Assembly (NCBI GenBank): GCA_934149075.1
Contig: CAKPDR010000008.1
Location: 16,175-80,174 of the forward strand
DNA: 64,000 nt
Source of the DNA: an uncultured Clostridia bacterium
GTDB lineage: Bacteria; Bacillota; Clostridia; TANB77; CAG-508
Direction: 5' to 3'
Of this stretch, positions 30,975 through 39,750 are shown piece by piece; the stretch's first letter is position 1, and each line of letters begins with the position of its first letter. The notes below the pieces were generated by a model, which saw only the letters and a program-made list of their open reading frames with translations, made no database searches and was not told where the DNA came from. The translations under genes were made by a program, and so were the position numbers.

Positions 30975-31814
30975 ATGTCATTTGAAAAAATAAAAGTATA
31001 TGCATTTGTAGGACCATCTGGAACAGGAAAAAGTTATAGAGCACAAATGGTTGCAAGCGAAAAAAATATACACTTTATAATAGATGATGGTTTATTAATA
31101 AAAGACAATGAAATTATAGCTGGTGCATCAGCTAAAAAAGCACCAACAAAAATAGAAACAGTAAAACATGCATTATTCTATGCAGAAGAAGAAAAAAAGC
31201 CGATAGAAAAAGCGTTAAAAAAATACAGACCTGATAAAATTTTGATATTAGGAACATCAGATGGAATGGTACAAAAAATAGCAGCAAATTTAGGATTACC
31301 AGAAGTATCTGAAACAACATATATAAATGAAGTTGCAACAGAAGAAGAGATGCAAACAGCAAGACATATACGCGTAACAGAAGGTAAACATGTAATACCG
31401 GTACCAACATTTGAATTAAAAAAAGATTTTTCAGGATATTTGTTAGATCCACTTCAGATATTTAAATCTAAAGGTGCAGGACAAAAACCATATATATCAG
31501 AAAAAACTATTATAAGACCAACGTTTAGTTATTTAGGAAAGTTCACTATTTCAGATACAGTATTTAGACAAATAGTTGAATATTTAGCAGAAAGAATGCA
31601 GTCAATATACAGAGTTGTAAGAACAAGAGCAACAAGTACAGTAGCAGGACCGAGTATATATATGGAAGTAATTGTAATGTATGGGTACAACATACAGGAA
31701 GTTTTGAAGGAATTTAAGGAAAAGGCTAGAAAAGAAATAGAAAACCTAACTGCAATGAATGTTGTTTCTATGGATGTTGTAGCTAAAAGTGTTCATATTC
31801 CGGATAAAAACTAA
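30975..31814 (+). CDS. P-loop domain fused to Asp23/Gls24 domain
   Basis: The 279-residue protein begins with a Walker A motif (VGPSGTGKS, residues 12-20) and a small nucleotide-binding domain to about residue 110 (KILILGTSDGMVQKIA). The C-terminal 100 residues (from ISDTVFRQIVEYLAERM) match the Asp23/Gls24 envelope-stress family: VVRTRATSTVAG then IYMEVIVMYGYNIQEVLKEF. Asp23 proteins coat the membrane in Gram-positive bacteria. The fusion suggests an NTP-controlled, envelope-linked role. It is the first of a run with plsC-like and typA genes, spaced about 20 bases apart. Confidence 0.75.
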   Translation: MSFEKIKVYAFVGPSGTGKSYRAQMVASEKNIHFIIDDGLLIKDNEIIAGASAKKAPTKIETVKHALFYAEEEKKPIEKALKKYRPDKILILGTSDGMVQKIAANLGLPEVSETTYINEVATEEEMQTARHIRVTEGKHVIPVPTFELKKDFSGYLLDPLQIFKSKGAGQKPYISEKTIIRPTFSYLGKFTISDTVFRQIVEYLAERMQSIYRVVRTRATSTVAGPSIYMEVIVMYGYNIQEVLKEFKEKARKEIENLTAMNVVSMDVVAKSVHIPDKN

Positions 31815-31833
31815 AAATAGAAAGAGGTAACAA

Positions 31834-32421
31834 ATGAATATATTTAAACAAATAATAAGAGTAATAGTTAGGAATGCAATTCGTTTATATTTTATAGTAG
31901 TACATAGAGTAAAAGTAATAGGAACAGAAAACATTCCAAAAGACAAAAAAGAACCACTAATATATTGTGGAAATCATAGAACATATAATGATCCACCGTT
32001 AATGGTGGTAACAGCTAAAAGACATGTAAGATTCTTGGCAAAAGAAGAACTACGTAAAAATCCATTTTTTGCATTTTTAGGAGTAGTATTTGATGGAATA
32101 TATGTAAAAAGAGATTCAAAAGATATATCAGCATTAAAAACAACATTAAAAGCATTGAAAAATGGAGAAAGTATAGCACTATTTCCAGAAGGAACTAGAA
32201 ATGGCGTAGAAAAAGGAGAAAAAACAAAAGATGGTGCAGCATTTTTTGCTGTAAAAACAGGAGCAAGAGTTATTCCAGTAGGAATAACAGGAGGAGAAAA
32301 ACCATTTGATAAAATGACAATAAGATACGGAGAACCAATGGACTTTAGTAATAGAAGTAAAGACGAATTAGATGAAATAACAGAAGAAATAATGGAAAAA
32401 ATATTAGAATTAGCAAAATAA
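31834..32421 (+). CDS. plsC: 1-acyl-sn-glycerol-3-phosphate acyltransferase (PlsC-like)
   Basis: The 195-residue protein makes phosphatidic acid from lysophosphatidic acid at the membrane. It has the HX4D catalytic motif in GNHRTYNDPP (near residue 48), the substrate-binding FPEGTRNG motif near residue 116, and a hydrophobic N-terminal segment. The length is usual for clostridial PlsC. AAGAGGTAA lies before the start. Substrate preference among lysophospholipids is inferred from the family. Confidence 0.88.
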   Translation: MNIFKQIIRVIVRNAIRLYFIVVHRVKVIGTENIPKDKKEPLIYCGNHRTYNDPPLMVVTAKRHVRFLAKEELRKNPFFAFLGVVFDGIYVKRDSKDISALKTTLKALKNGESIALFPEGTRNGVEKGEKTKDGAAFFAVKTGARVIPVGITGGEKPFDKMTIRYGEPMDFSNRSKDELDEITEEIMEKILELAK

Positions 32422-32441
32422 AAAAAGGGAGAGAAAAGAAA

Positions 32442-34262
32442 ATGAATAATCAAAAAATAAGAAATATAGCAATAATTGCACACGTAGATCACGGAAAAAC
32501 AACATTAGTAGATGCTTTGTTAAGACAAAGCCATGTATTTAGAGAAAATGAACAAGTAGCAGAAAGAGTAATGGACTCAAATGACCAAGAAAAAGAAAGA
32601 GGAATAACAATATTAGCTAAAAATACAGCAGTAATGTTTAATGGAATAAAAATCAACATAGTTGATACACCTGGACATGCTGATTTTGGTGGAGAAGTAG
32701 AAAGGGTATTAAAGACAGTTGATGGAGTACTTTTACTAGTAGATGCATTTGAAGGAGCAATGCCACAAACAAGAGAAGTATTAAAAAAATCATTAGCAAT
32801 GAATTTAAAACCAATTGTAGTAATAAACAAAATAGATAGACCTGGAGCAGAACCACAAAAAGTATTAGATCAAGTAATGGAATTATTTATAGAACTAGAT
32901 GCAAATGACGATCAATTAGAATTTCCGGTAGTATATGCATCAGCAAAAAATGGAACAGCAAAATTAGATTTAAATGATCCAGATGGAGATTTAACATGTC
33001 TATTTGAAACAATAATAAATACAATAAAAGCACCAGATTGTGATGAAGAAGGACCAGCTCAAATGTTAGTATCTAACATTGATTATGATGACTACGTTGG
33101 AAGAATAGCTATCGGAAGACTAGAAAGAGGAACAATAAAGGTTGGAATGCCTGTATCTATTTGTGAAAAAGAGGACAAGGTTTCACAAGGAAGGATTGCA
33201 AAAGTATATACACATATGGGATTAAAGAAAGTTGAAGTAGAAGAAGTATCAGCAGGAGACATAATAGAAATATCAGGAATACCAAATATTCATATTGGTG
33301 ATACAATATGTGATTTCAATAATCCTGAAAAAATACCATTTGTAGACATTGATGAACCAACAGTATCTATGACATTCAGTGTAAATAATGGTCCATTTGC
33401 AGGAAGAGAAGGACAATTTATAACATCAAGACATCTAAGAGACAGATTATTTAAAGAATTAGACAGAAATGTAAGTTTAAGAGTTGAAGAAACAGCATCA
33501 CCTGACTCATTTATAGTATCAGGAAGAGGAGAATTACATCTATCAGTATTAATTGAAACAATGAGAAGAGAAGGATATGAACTATTAGTATCAAGACCAA
33601 AAGTAATCATAAAAGAAATAGATGGTGTAAAATGTGAACCAATCGAAAGATTAGTTGTAAATATACCAGATGAATCAGTAGGTACAGTAATTGAAAAATT
33701 AGGAAGAAGAAAAGGCGAAATGGTAAACATGGAACCAGCAGAAGCAGGACACACAAAAATAGAATTTAGAATTCCTGCAAGAGGATTAATAGGATATAGA
33801 ACAGAGTTCCTTACAGATACAAAAGGTGAAGGAATTATGAACAGTATATTTGATTCATATGAACCATTCAAAGGAGAAGTTATAGCACGTGTTAGAGGAA
33901 CAATAGTTGCATTTGAAAATGGAACATCAATAACATATGGTTTATATAACGCACAAGATAAAGGTGAATTATTCATAGGACCTGGTGTAGATGTATATGA
34001 GGGAATGATTGTTGGATTAAACTCAAGAAGTGAAGATTTAGCAGTAAACGTATGTAAAGAAAAACATTTAACAAATACTAGAGCTTCAGGTTCAGATGAT
34101 GCACTAAGATTAGTACCACCAATTCAAATGTCACTTGAAAAAGCTATAGAGTTTATTCAAGATGACGAATTAGTAGAAGTTACACCAAAATCAATTAGAT
34201 TAAGAAAGAAAATTTTAGATAATAAAGAAAGAGAAAGAGCAGCAAGAAATGCAAATAAATAA
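32442..34262 (+). CDS. typA: Translational GTPase TypA/BipA
   Basis: The 606-residue GTPase binds ribosomes and supports late large-subunit assembly and growth in cold or stress. The G domain has AHVDHGKTT (G1, residues 14-22), RGITI (G2 region), DTPGHADF (G3) and NKIDRP (G4). EF-G-like domains III and V and a TypA-specific C-terminal domain (PARGLIGYRTEFLTDTKGEG) follow. AGGGAGAG lies upstream. The stop lies against a REP-like repeat. Confidence 0.96.
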   Translation: MNNQKIRNIAIIAHVDHGKTTLVDALLRQSHVFRENEQVAERVMDSNDQEKERGITILAKNTAVMFNGIKINIVDTPGHADFGGEVERVLKTVDGVLLLVDAFEGAMPQTREVLKKSLAMNLKPIVVINKIDRPGAEPQKVLDQVMELFIELDANDDQLEFPVVYASAKNGTAKLDLNDPDGDLTCLFETIINTIKAPDCDEEGPAQMLVSNIDYDDYVGRIAIGRLERGTIKVGMPVSICEKEDKVSQGRIAKVYTHMGLKKVEVEEVSAGDIIEISGIPNIHIGDTICDFNNPEKIPFVDIDEPTVSMTFSVNNGPFAGREGQFITSRHLRDRLFKELDRNVSLRVEETASPDSFIVSGRGELHLSVLIETMRREGYELLVSRPKVIIKEIDGVKCEPIERLVVNIPDESVGTVIEKLGRRKGEMVNMEPAEAGHTKIEFRIPARGLIGYRTEFLTDTKGEGIMNSIFDSYEPFKGEVIARVRGTIVAFENGTSITYGLYNAQDKGELFIGPGVDVYEGMIVGLNSRSEDLAVNVCKEKHLTNTRASGSDDALRLVPPIQMSLEKAIEFIQDDELVEVTPKSIRLRKKILDNKERERAARNANK

Positions 34263-34264
34263 TT

Positions 34265-34346
34265 TTACCAGTGGGGACACCCATAAATGGTAAAAAAAAT
34301 TACCAAAAGGGACACCCTTGTATTAGTGGGGTGTCTCTAATGGTAG
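34265..34346. repeat. REP-like palindromic repeat, GGGACACCC family, copy 1
   Basis: TTACCA/TGGTAA and GGGACACCC/GGGTGTC inverted motifs alternate over 82 bases after typA. The same layout occurs at 36291-36345 and 63935-64000. It may terminate typA and lies just before the methyltransferase start. Confidence 0.75.
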
Positions 34347-34358
34347 AAAGGGTTATAT

Positions 34359-35003
34359 ATGAACAAAGAAGAATTAAAAAAAATAAAACAAAAAGCATTA
34401 GAAGAACATATTCCAATAATCATGGATGACACATTAGAAGTAGTAGATAAAATCTTAAAAGATATAAAACCTAAAAAAATATTAGAAATTGGTACAGCAG
34501 TGGGTTATTCTGCTATGTGTTTTTCAGAATATTTACAAGAAGGTGGAAAAATTGATACAATTGAAAGAGACGAAGAACGTATTGCAGAGGCTAAAATAAA
34601 TATTGAAAAAGTTGGTGTTGCTGATAAGATAAATATATATGAAGGTGATGCTGTTGAGATTTTACCTACATTAAACGAAAAATATGATGTTGTTTTTATT
34701 GATGCAGCAAAAGGAAAATATCCTTTTTTCTTAAAGGAATCTTTAAGAATGATTAATCCTAATGGAATTATTTTAGCTGATAATATTCTATACAAAGGAT
34801 ATGTTATGAGTGATTATAATAAACATAAACAACGTACAGCTGTAAGAAATTTAAGAGAATACATAAAAGAAGTTACAGAAAATCCTGATATTGAAACTGA
34901 AATTTTAGAAGTTGGAGACGGGTTAGCAATAAGCAAAATTAAGAACAATGGTAAAGAACAAAGTAATACAATTGATAATATTGATTCTTGTTCAGTTAAA
35001 TAA
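34359..35003 (+). CDS. SAM-dependent O-methyltransferase (TrmR/YrrM-like)
   Basis: The 214-residue protein has the class I SAM fold: KILEIGTAVGYSAMCFS (motif I), IDTIERDEER (motif II), VVFIDAAKGKYPFFL (metal site) and ILADNILYKG, matching catechol-type O-methyltransferases. Among Firmicutes the closest group is TrmR/YrrM, which methylates 5-hydroxyuridine in tRNA; that function is inferred from the family. The last 15 residues are low complexity. AGAAAGG lies upstream. Confidence 0.85.
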   Translation: MNKEELKKIKQKALEEHIPIIMDDTLEVVDKILKDIKPKKILEIGTAVGYSAMCFSEYLQEGGKIDTIERDEERIAEAKINIEKVGVADKINIYEGDAVEILPTLNEKYDVVFIDAAKGKYPFFLKESLRMINPNGIILADNILYKGYVMSDYNKHKQRTAVRNLREYIKEVTENPDIETEILEVGDGLAISKIKNNGKEQSNTIDNIDSCSVK

Positions 35004-35052
35004 AAAGCATACAGGACCAAAATAAATTTATTTTGATTCTGCATGCTTTTTT
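35003..35052. terminator. Convergent terminator
   Basis: AAAAAGCAT..CAG and CTG..ATGCTTTTTT form an outer stem around AAAATAAATTTATTTT. It separates the methyltransferase from the reverse-strand gene at 35099. Confidence 0.7.
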
Positions 35053-35098
35053 ACTATTTAGCAGTTGATGCATTACAAATACACAAATATGCTATAAA

Positions 35099-36205
35099 TC
35101 ATAATTCAGCATTTGTTGCATCTTTTTCGGAGACTAAATGAACTGAAGATGTACGAGAGGCAATTTGTTTGGATTTGCCAATTCCATCAGCATCATACCC
35201 AATATATGGGTTGAAATACAGCAATCCGCCTTTGTAATCTTTAATGCTGAACAGTTCTTTTCGAAGATTATACAGTTCTTGTTTATAATCTTCATGGGAT
35301 AAGTCTTTTTGATTGTCAGCATTCAAACCGTATTCAAGCAGTTCTTCCATTTGACTTGTTCTGCCTTGAAGTTCGAACATTGAACCACCTGCTTTTGGTG
35401 ATGAGGCTTCAACCGTAAAGGTGGCTTGCCATGATTCATAGCCGTTTTCCTTTGGATGTTCAATATAGTTTTTCTCATGGCTCATTGTAAAGTCATAGTC
35501 AAGAAGTCTTAATAACCTTTCCTTAGGAATCGGAGAACCACCATACAATTTATCACTAGTTTTAACCCAATGATAAAAATCTTTATATTCTTTTGAACTA
35601 GGATTAGTTAAAACTAACACAATAATTTTCATTATTTTCAAAAGAATTTTTTTGTCTGTTGTCTGTTCAAGGATTACTCTTATTCCAAATAAATCCCGAA
35701 TGACAGGTGGTTGTGGCATAAAAATCGTAGATTCGTTTGTGTAGACAGCCTCAACTGATTTTAATAGCAGTTTGGTTTCTTCTCCTTCCCAATCCTTTCT
35801 TCTTGACATTACATGAACTGCAATGTGGAAATCCGGATAGTACACATGATGTGTTATCCAAATACCAATATGCATTATCAAATTTGTTAATGCATCTACA
35901 ACGTCAGTCATAGTTTTTGTAAGTTCACGTTGCCTGATAGCTTTTGGAAAACTTGAGATATAGCACTCAAGAATTTCAGCATCCTTGCCATTGAACATTG
36001 ATGTTCCATTTTTTGCTAGGATTTGATACCGATGTTTTTTTAAAGACAATACATCTGGTGGCAGATAATCTTTTGATGATGGCTTTAATTTGCCATCCCG
36101 TATTGTGCTTGCAATTGTCTCCTGATGCACATCATATAAATATGATTTCAATTCAGGAGATAATAAGTTTATAAGTTCCATTGTTGTTAAATTGTTTTTT
36201 TGCAT
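35099..36205 (-). CDS. RelA/SpoT-domain (p)ppGpp synthetase-like protein
   Basis: The 368-residue protein has the RelA/SpoT core in order: VIRDLFGIRVIL (near residue 166), HPKENGYESWQATF (near 258, like the NGYxSxHT motif) and MFELQGRTSQMEELLEYG (near 283, the ExQxR catalytic region). A basic RRKDW may stand for the ATP-binding RxK. It lacks an HD hydrolase domain and the TGS/ACT tail, so it is synthetase-like only, but longer than small alarmone synthetases. Base composition is visibly less AT-rich than its neighbours, it lies against the local strand bias, and REP-like repeats lie close on both sides, which suggests transfer. A toxic alarmone synthetase or another nucleotide pyrophosphokinase are alternatives. 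Confidence 0.65.
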   Translation of the reverse strand: MQKNNLTTMELINLLSPELKSYLYDVHQETIASTIRDGKLKPSSKDYLPPDVLSLKKHRYQILAKNGTSMFNGKDAEILECYISSFPKAIRQRELTKTMTDVVDALTNLIMHIGIWITHHVYYPDFHIAVHVMSRRKDWEGEETKLLLKSVEAVYTNESTIFMPQPPVIRDLFGIRVILEQTTDKKILLKIMKIIVLVLTNPSSKEYKDFYHWVKTSDKLYGGSPIPKERLLRLLDYDFTMSHEKNYIEHPKENGYESWQATFTVEASSPKAGGSMFELQGRTSQMEELLEYGLNADNQKDLSHEDYKQELYNLRKELFSIKDYKGGLLYFNPYIGYDADGIGKSKQIASRTSSVHLVSEKDATNAEL

Positions 36206-36290
36206 AAGTATAATCTCCTTCTAAAATTTTATATTAACATTATACCATAAAAATTAGGAAAGGTATATAGATATCAGAATTTTTTTCGTG

Positions 36291-36345
36291 ATGGGTGTCC
36301 CTACTGGTAAAATTTTTTACCAGTAATGAGTGTCCCCACTGGTAA
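36291..36345. repeat. REP-like palindromic repeat, GGGACACCC family, copy 2
   Basis: Reverse orientation to copy 1: GGGTGTCCCTACTGGTAA, an A/T spacer, TTACCAGTAATGAGTGTCCC, then CACTGGTAA. It lies between the reverse-strand RelA-like gene and the FemAB-like gene. Confidence 0.75.
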
Positions 36346-36447
36346 AAACTTTTCTTCTAAAAAGTCTTGTAAAAATAATATATTTAGTGTAAAATAAAGG
36401 CAAAATGTAAATAATAAAAGAGCAAAAAGAAATGAGGTTATATAAAA

Positions 36448-37503
36448 ATGAGATTTGTAACAGATGAAAAAAGCAGAGAGGAATATAAGGAATTTTTAGA
36501 AAGACATGAAAGATGCAATTTTCAACAATCACCAGAATGGGCAAAAGTAAAATCAAACTGGAAAAATGAAGTGGTATTGGCTGAAGATGGAAATGGAAAA
36601 ATAGTTGGGGCAGTTAGTATTTTAATAAGAAAAATCCCAATTTTCGGAAATATTATGTATTCTTCAAGAGGCCCAACATGTGATATACATGATATAAATG
36701 TAATGAAACAATTATCAGATGGTATAAAAGAATTAGCACAAAAATATAAAGCAATTGTTTATAAATCAGAACCTGATATTTTGAGTAGTGATGAAGAATT
36801 TAGAAAAGTAGTAACAAATTTAGGCTACAAAATTAAAGATGATGCAAAGAATTTTAGAGAAGAAATACAACCAAGGTATGTTTTTAGATTAGATATAAAA
36901 GGAAAAACAGAAGATGAGATATTTGCTGGTTTCCATTCTAAAACAAGATATAATGTGCGTTTAGCTACAAGAAAAGGAGTAGTAGTAAAAGAAGGAACAA
37001 GAGAAGACTTAAAAGATTTTCATAGAATTATGGTTGAAACAGGCGCAAGAGATGGATTTATAATAAGACCATTATCATATTTTGAAAAAATGTATGACGA
37101 ATTAGCCCCAAAACATATGAAACTTTTAATGGCATATTATGAGGACAAGCCAATTTCAGGTGTAATTCCAATTTTTTATGGAAATAAGACTTGGTATTTA
37201 TATGGGGCAAGTAGTAATGAACATAGAAATCTAATGCCAAATTATTTGTTACAATGGGAAATGATAAAAATGGCAATTGCAAGAAAAGATGATGTATATG
37301 ATTTTAGAGGAGTTTCAGGAGTTGTTGACGAAAGTCATCCACAATATGGATTATATAGATTTAAAAAAGGTTTTGGAGCAACTTTTACAGAATTCGTAGG
37401 AGAAGTATATATGCCATTTAAACCTTTAACATATTCACTATATAAATTTTCTGAAAAAACATTTAGAAATCTTAGAGGACTAAAAACAAAGTTCAAAAAA
37501 TAA
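36448..37503 (+). CDS. FemAB/FemX-like peptidoglycan aminoacyltransferase
   Basis: The 351-residue protein contains two GNAT-like subdomains typical of Fem ligases: the first with FQQSPEWAKVKSNWKNEVV, and the second with SKTRYNVRLATRKGV (the tRNA/lipid-contacting region) and YLYGASSNEHRNLMPNYLLQ. Fem enzymes add amino acids from aminoacyl-tRNA to lipid II to make interpeptide bridges. The alanine racemase gene follows 44 bases downstream, fitting a wall-precursor operon. The amino acid added is not known. AGAAATGAGG lies upstream. Confidence 0.85.
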   Translation: MRFVTDEKSREEYKEFLERHERCNFQQSPEWAKVKSNWKNEVVLAEDGNGKIVGAVSILIRKIPIFGNIMYSSRGPTCDIHDINVMKQLSDGIKELAQKYKAIVYKSEPDILSSDEEFRKVVTNLGYKIKDDAKNFREEIQPRYVFRLDIKGKTEDEIFAGFHSKTRYNVRLATRKGVVVKEGTREDLKDFHRIMVETGARDGFIIRPLSYFEKMYDELAPKHMKLLMAYYEDKPISGVIPIFYGNKTWYLYGASSNEHRNLMPNYLLQWEMIKMAIARKDDVYDFRGVSGVVDESHPQYGLYRFKKGFGATFTEFVGEVYMPFKPLTYSLYKFSEKTFRNLRGLKTKFKK

Positions 37504-37547
37504 CGGCTTGAACAAATAAAAAACAGAGAACAAGTAAGAGGAGTATT

Positions 37548-38654
37548 ATGAAAGCACTAATAGTAGAAAAAGAGAATTTGAAAAATAATTTGAGAATTGT
37601 TAGAGAGATTATAGATAAAGATAAAAAAAAGCCTAAATTAATTGCTGTTATAAAAGGAAATGGCTATGGATTAGGCTTAATAGAATATGCTAATTTTTTA
37701 GTTGATAATGGAGTTGATTTTTTTGCAGTAGCAACAGTAGAAGAGGCAATAAAGTTAAGAGAAAACGGAATAAAACAAGATATTTTGATGATGTCATCAA
37801 CTGCGGTAAAAGAAGATATTGAATTGTTAATAAAAAATAAAATAATACTAACAGTAGGGTCAAAAGAAGCAGGAGAAGCTATTGAAGAAATTGCTAAAAA
37901 TATAAATCAAAAAGTAAGAGTCCATCTAAAAATAGATACAGGATTTGGAAGATACGGATTTATATATAGTCAAAAAGAAGAAATGGTTGAAACAATAAAA
38001 ACATGGGAAAACATTCAAATTGAAGGTGTATTTTCACATTTTTCGATTGCATTCTTTGGTGATGGAAAAGAAACAAGAGAACAATATGATAGATTTATAC
38101 AATGTATAAACACTTTAAAAGAAAATAATATTCAACCGGGAATGATGCATATATGTAATTCATCAGCATTTTTGCGATTCCCGGAAATGCATTTAGATGC
38201 AGTAAGAGTTGGGTCAGCATTACTTGGAAGATTATCAATTCCAAATACTTATGGATTCAAAAAAGTTGGCTATCTAAAATCTAATGTTGCAGAAATAAAA
38301 AATGTTCCAGCTGGTTATAATATAGGATATTCAAATTCATATACTACAAAAAAAGAAACAAAAATTGCAATAGTGCCATGTGGATATGCAGATGGTTTCA
38401 ATGTAAAAGTAGATAGAGATATGTTCAGAACTATAGATAAATTGAGATATGTTGTAAGAGATATAAAAGATGCAATGAAAAACAAGAAACTATATGTGAC
38501 TATAAATGGGGATAGATGTGAAGTATTGGGAAGACTGGGAATGTATCATGTAAGTGTTGACGTGTCAGATAGACAGGTAAAATTAAATGATGAAGTACAT
38601 TTTGATGTAAGCCCAATGTTTGTAGATAGTAATATAGAAAGAGAGTATGTGTAA
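37548..38654 (+). CDS. alr: Alanine racemase
   Basis: The 368-residue PLP enzyme interconverts L- and D-alanine for peptidoglycan. The PLP lysine lies in LIAVIKGNGYGLG (about residue 36), a slight variant of the usual AVVKANAYGHG. The HLKIDTGFGRYGF strand, the catalytic-Tyr region NIGYSNSY and VPCGYADGF are all present. A PYG-type substitution at the tyrosine loop and the short C-terminal domain make this a divergent member; another amino acid racemase is possible. The stop codon overlaps the next start by one base. Confidence 0.85.
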   Translation: MKALIVEKENLKNNLRIVREIIDKDKKKPKLIAVIKGNGYGLGLIEYANFLVDNGVDFFAVATVEEAIKLRENGIKQDILMMSSTAVKEDIELLIKNKIILTVGSKEAGEAIEEIAKNINQKVRVHLKIDTGFGRYGFIYSQKEEMVETIKTWENIQIEGVFSHFSIAFFGDGKETREQYDRFIQCINTLKENNIQPGMMHICNSSAFLRFPEMHLDAVRVGSALLGRLSIPNTYGFKKVGYLKSNVAEIKNVPAGYNIGYSNSYTTKKETKIAIVPCGYADGFNVKVDRDMFRTIDKLRYVVRDIKDAMKNKKLYVTINGDRCEVLGRLGMYHVSVDVSDRQVKLNDEVHFDVSPMFVDSNIEREYV

Positions 38655-39706
38655 TGAAAGAAAGAGAAGGAGTAGTTAATATAAATTTTTTCAAAAAGGT
38701 ATGGTATTCAATAACAAAATTTGAGCAATATCCAGCAATGGCAACAGAAGGCTTACCACGTGCAATCAAGTATTTGCTAACATTAATGGTAGCAGTTACA
38801 ATTTTTGTTATGATTGGTTCACTAATGCAAATGAAACAAACTATTGGCAGTTTATCACAATACATAGAACAAAATATACCAGATTTTACAGTAGTTGATG
38901 GAATAGTTGAAATGAATATAGAGCACCCTATAAAAATAGAAAACATCCAATATAGTGGGTTTGATAAAATAATAGTAAATCCATTAGCTGAAACTACTGA
39001 ACAAAAGGAACAATATGAAAATGATGAAACAATAGTTGGTGTAACAATATTCTTTTTTAGAGATGAAATTGTATTAAAAAGTAAAATCGATGATGATCAT
39101 ATTTCGAAACAAAATTATACATATGGCGAATTTGTATCAAATTATACAGGTGAAAATATTTCAACATTTAACAAAACTCAATTAGTAGAATATTTAACAA
39201 GCCAAGGAATGACAAAATATTACATTAGATATGGATTATCAGCATTTGTGTACTTGTTTTTAATAAATCTAATATATGCATTATTAGATGCACTAGAAAT
39301 AGCAGTACTTGGGTGGTTTACAACTACACTTGCACGAATAAAAATAAGATTTGTTGCAATTTATAATATGGCTGTATATGCACTAACTTTACCAGTAGTT
39401 TTAAATATTATATATATAGTGGTTAATTATTTTGTAGACTTTAAAATAACATATTTTCAGGTAGCATATATAACAATTGCGTATATATATTTAGCTGCAA
39501 CAATCTTTATTTTAAAAGATGATATTATCAAAAAAATGCAAGAGGTTGAAAAAATAAAACAAGAGCAAAAAAAGGTAAGAGAAGAAATTAATGAACAAGA
39601 AGAAAATCAGCAAGAACCAGATAAAAAAGATAAAGATAACGAAAACAATGACGAAGATAAAAAAGAGGATGATAATAGAGAGAATCCAGAAGGATTAGAG
39701 GCATAA
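38654..39706 (+). CDS. DUF1189 membrane protein
   Basis: The 350-residue protein begins with NFFKKVWYSITKFEQYPAMA, the DUF1189 N-terminal signature, then a membrane segment (about residues 40-60), an extracytoplasmic loop of some 130 residues, and three more membrane segments (about 197-220, 232-258, 268-290). The C-terminal 60 residues are a highly acidic, low-complexity tail of Glu/Asp/Lys/Asn. Function unknown; it is coupled to alr by a TAATG overlap, which suggests a wall-related context. Confidence 0.78.
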   Translation: MKEREGVVNINFFKKVWYSITKFEQYPAMATEGLPRAIKYLLTLMVAVTIFVMIGSLMQMKQTIGSLSQYIEQNIPDFTVVDGIVEMNIEHPIKIENIQYSGFDKIIVNPLAETTEQKEQYENDETIVGVTIFFFRDEIVLKSKIDDDHISKQNYTYGEFVSNYTGENISTFNKTQLVEYLTSQGMTKYYIRYGLSAFVYLFLINLIYALLDALEIAVLGWFTTTLARIKIRFVAIYNMAVYALTLPVVLNIIYIVVNYFVDFKITYFQVAYITIAYIYLAATIFILKDDIIKKMQEVEKIKQEQKKVREEINEQEENQQEPDKKDKDNENNDEDKKEDDNRENPEGLEA

Positions 39707-39750
39707 TTAAAATGAAACAGCAATAGCATATCAGGAAAGGAAAGAGAAAA

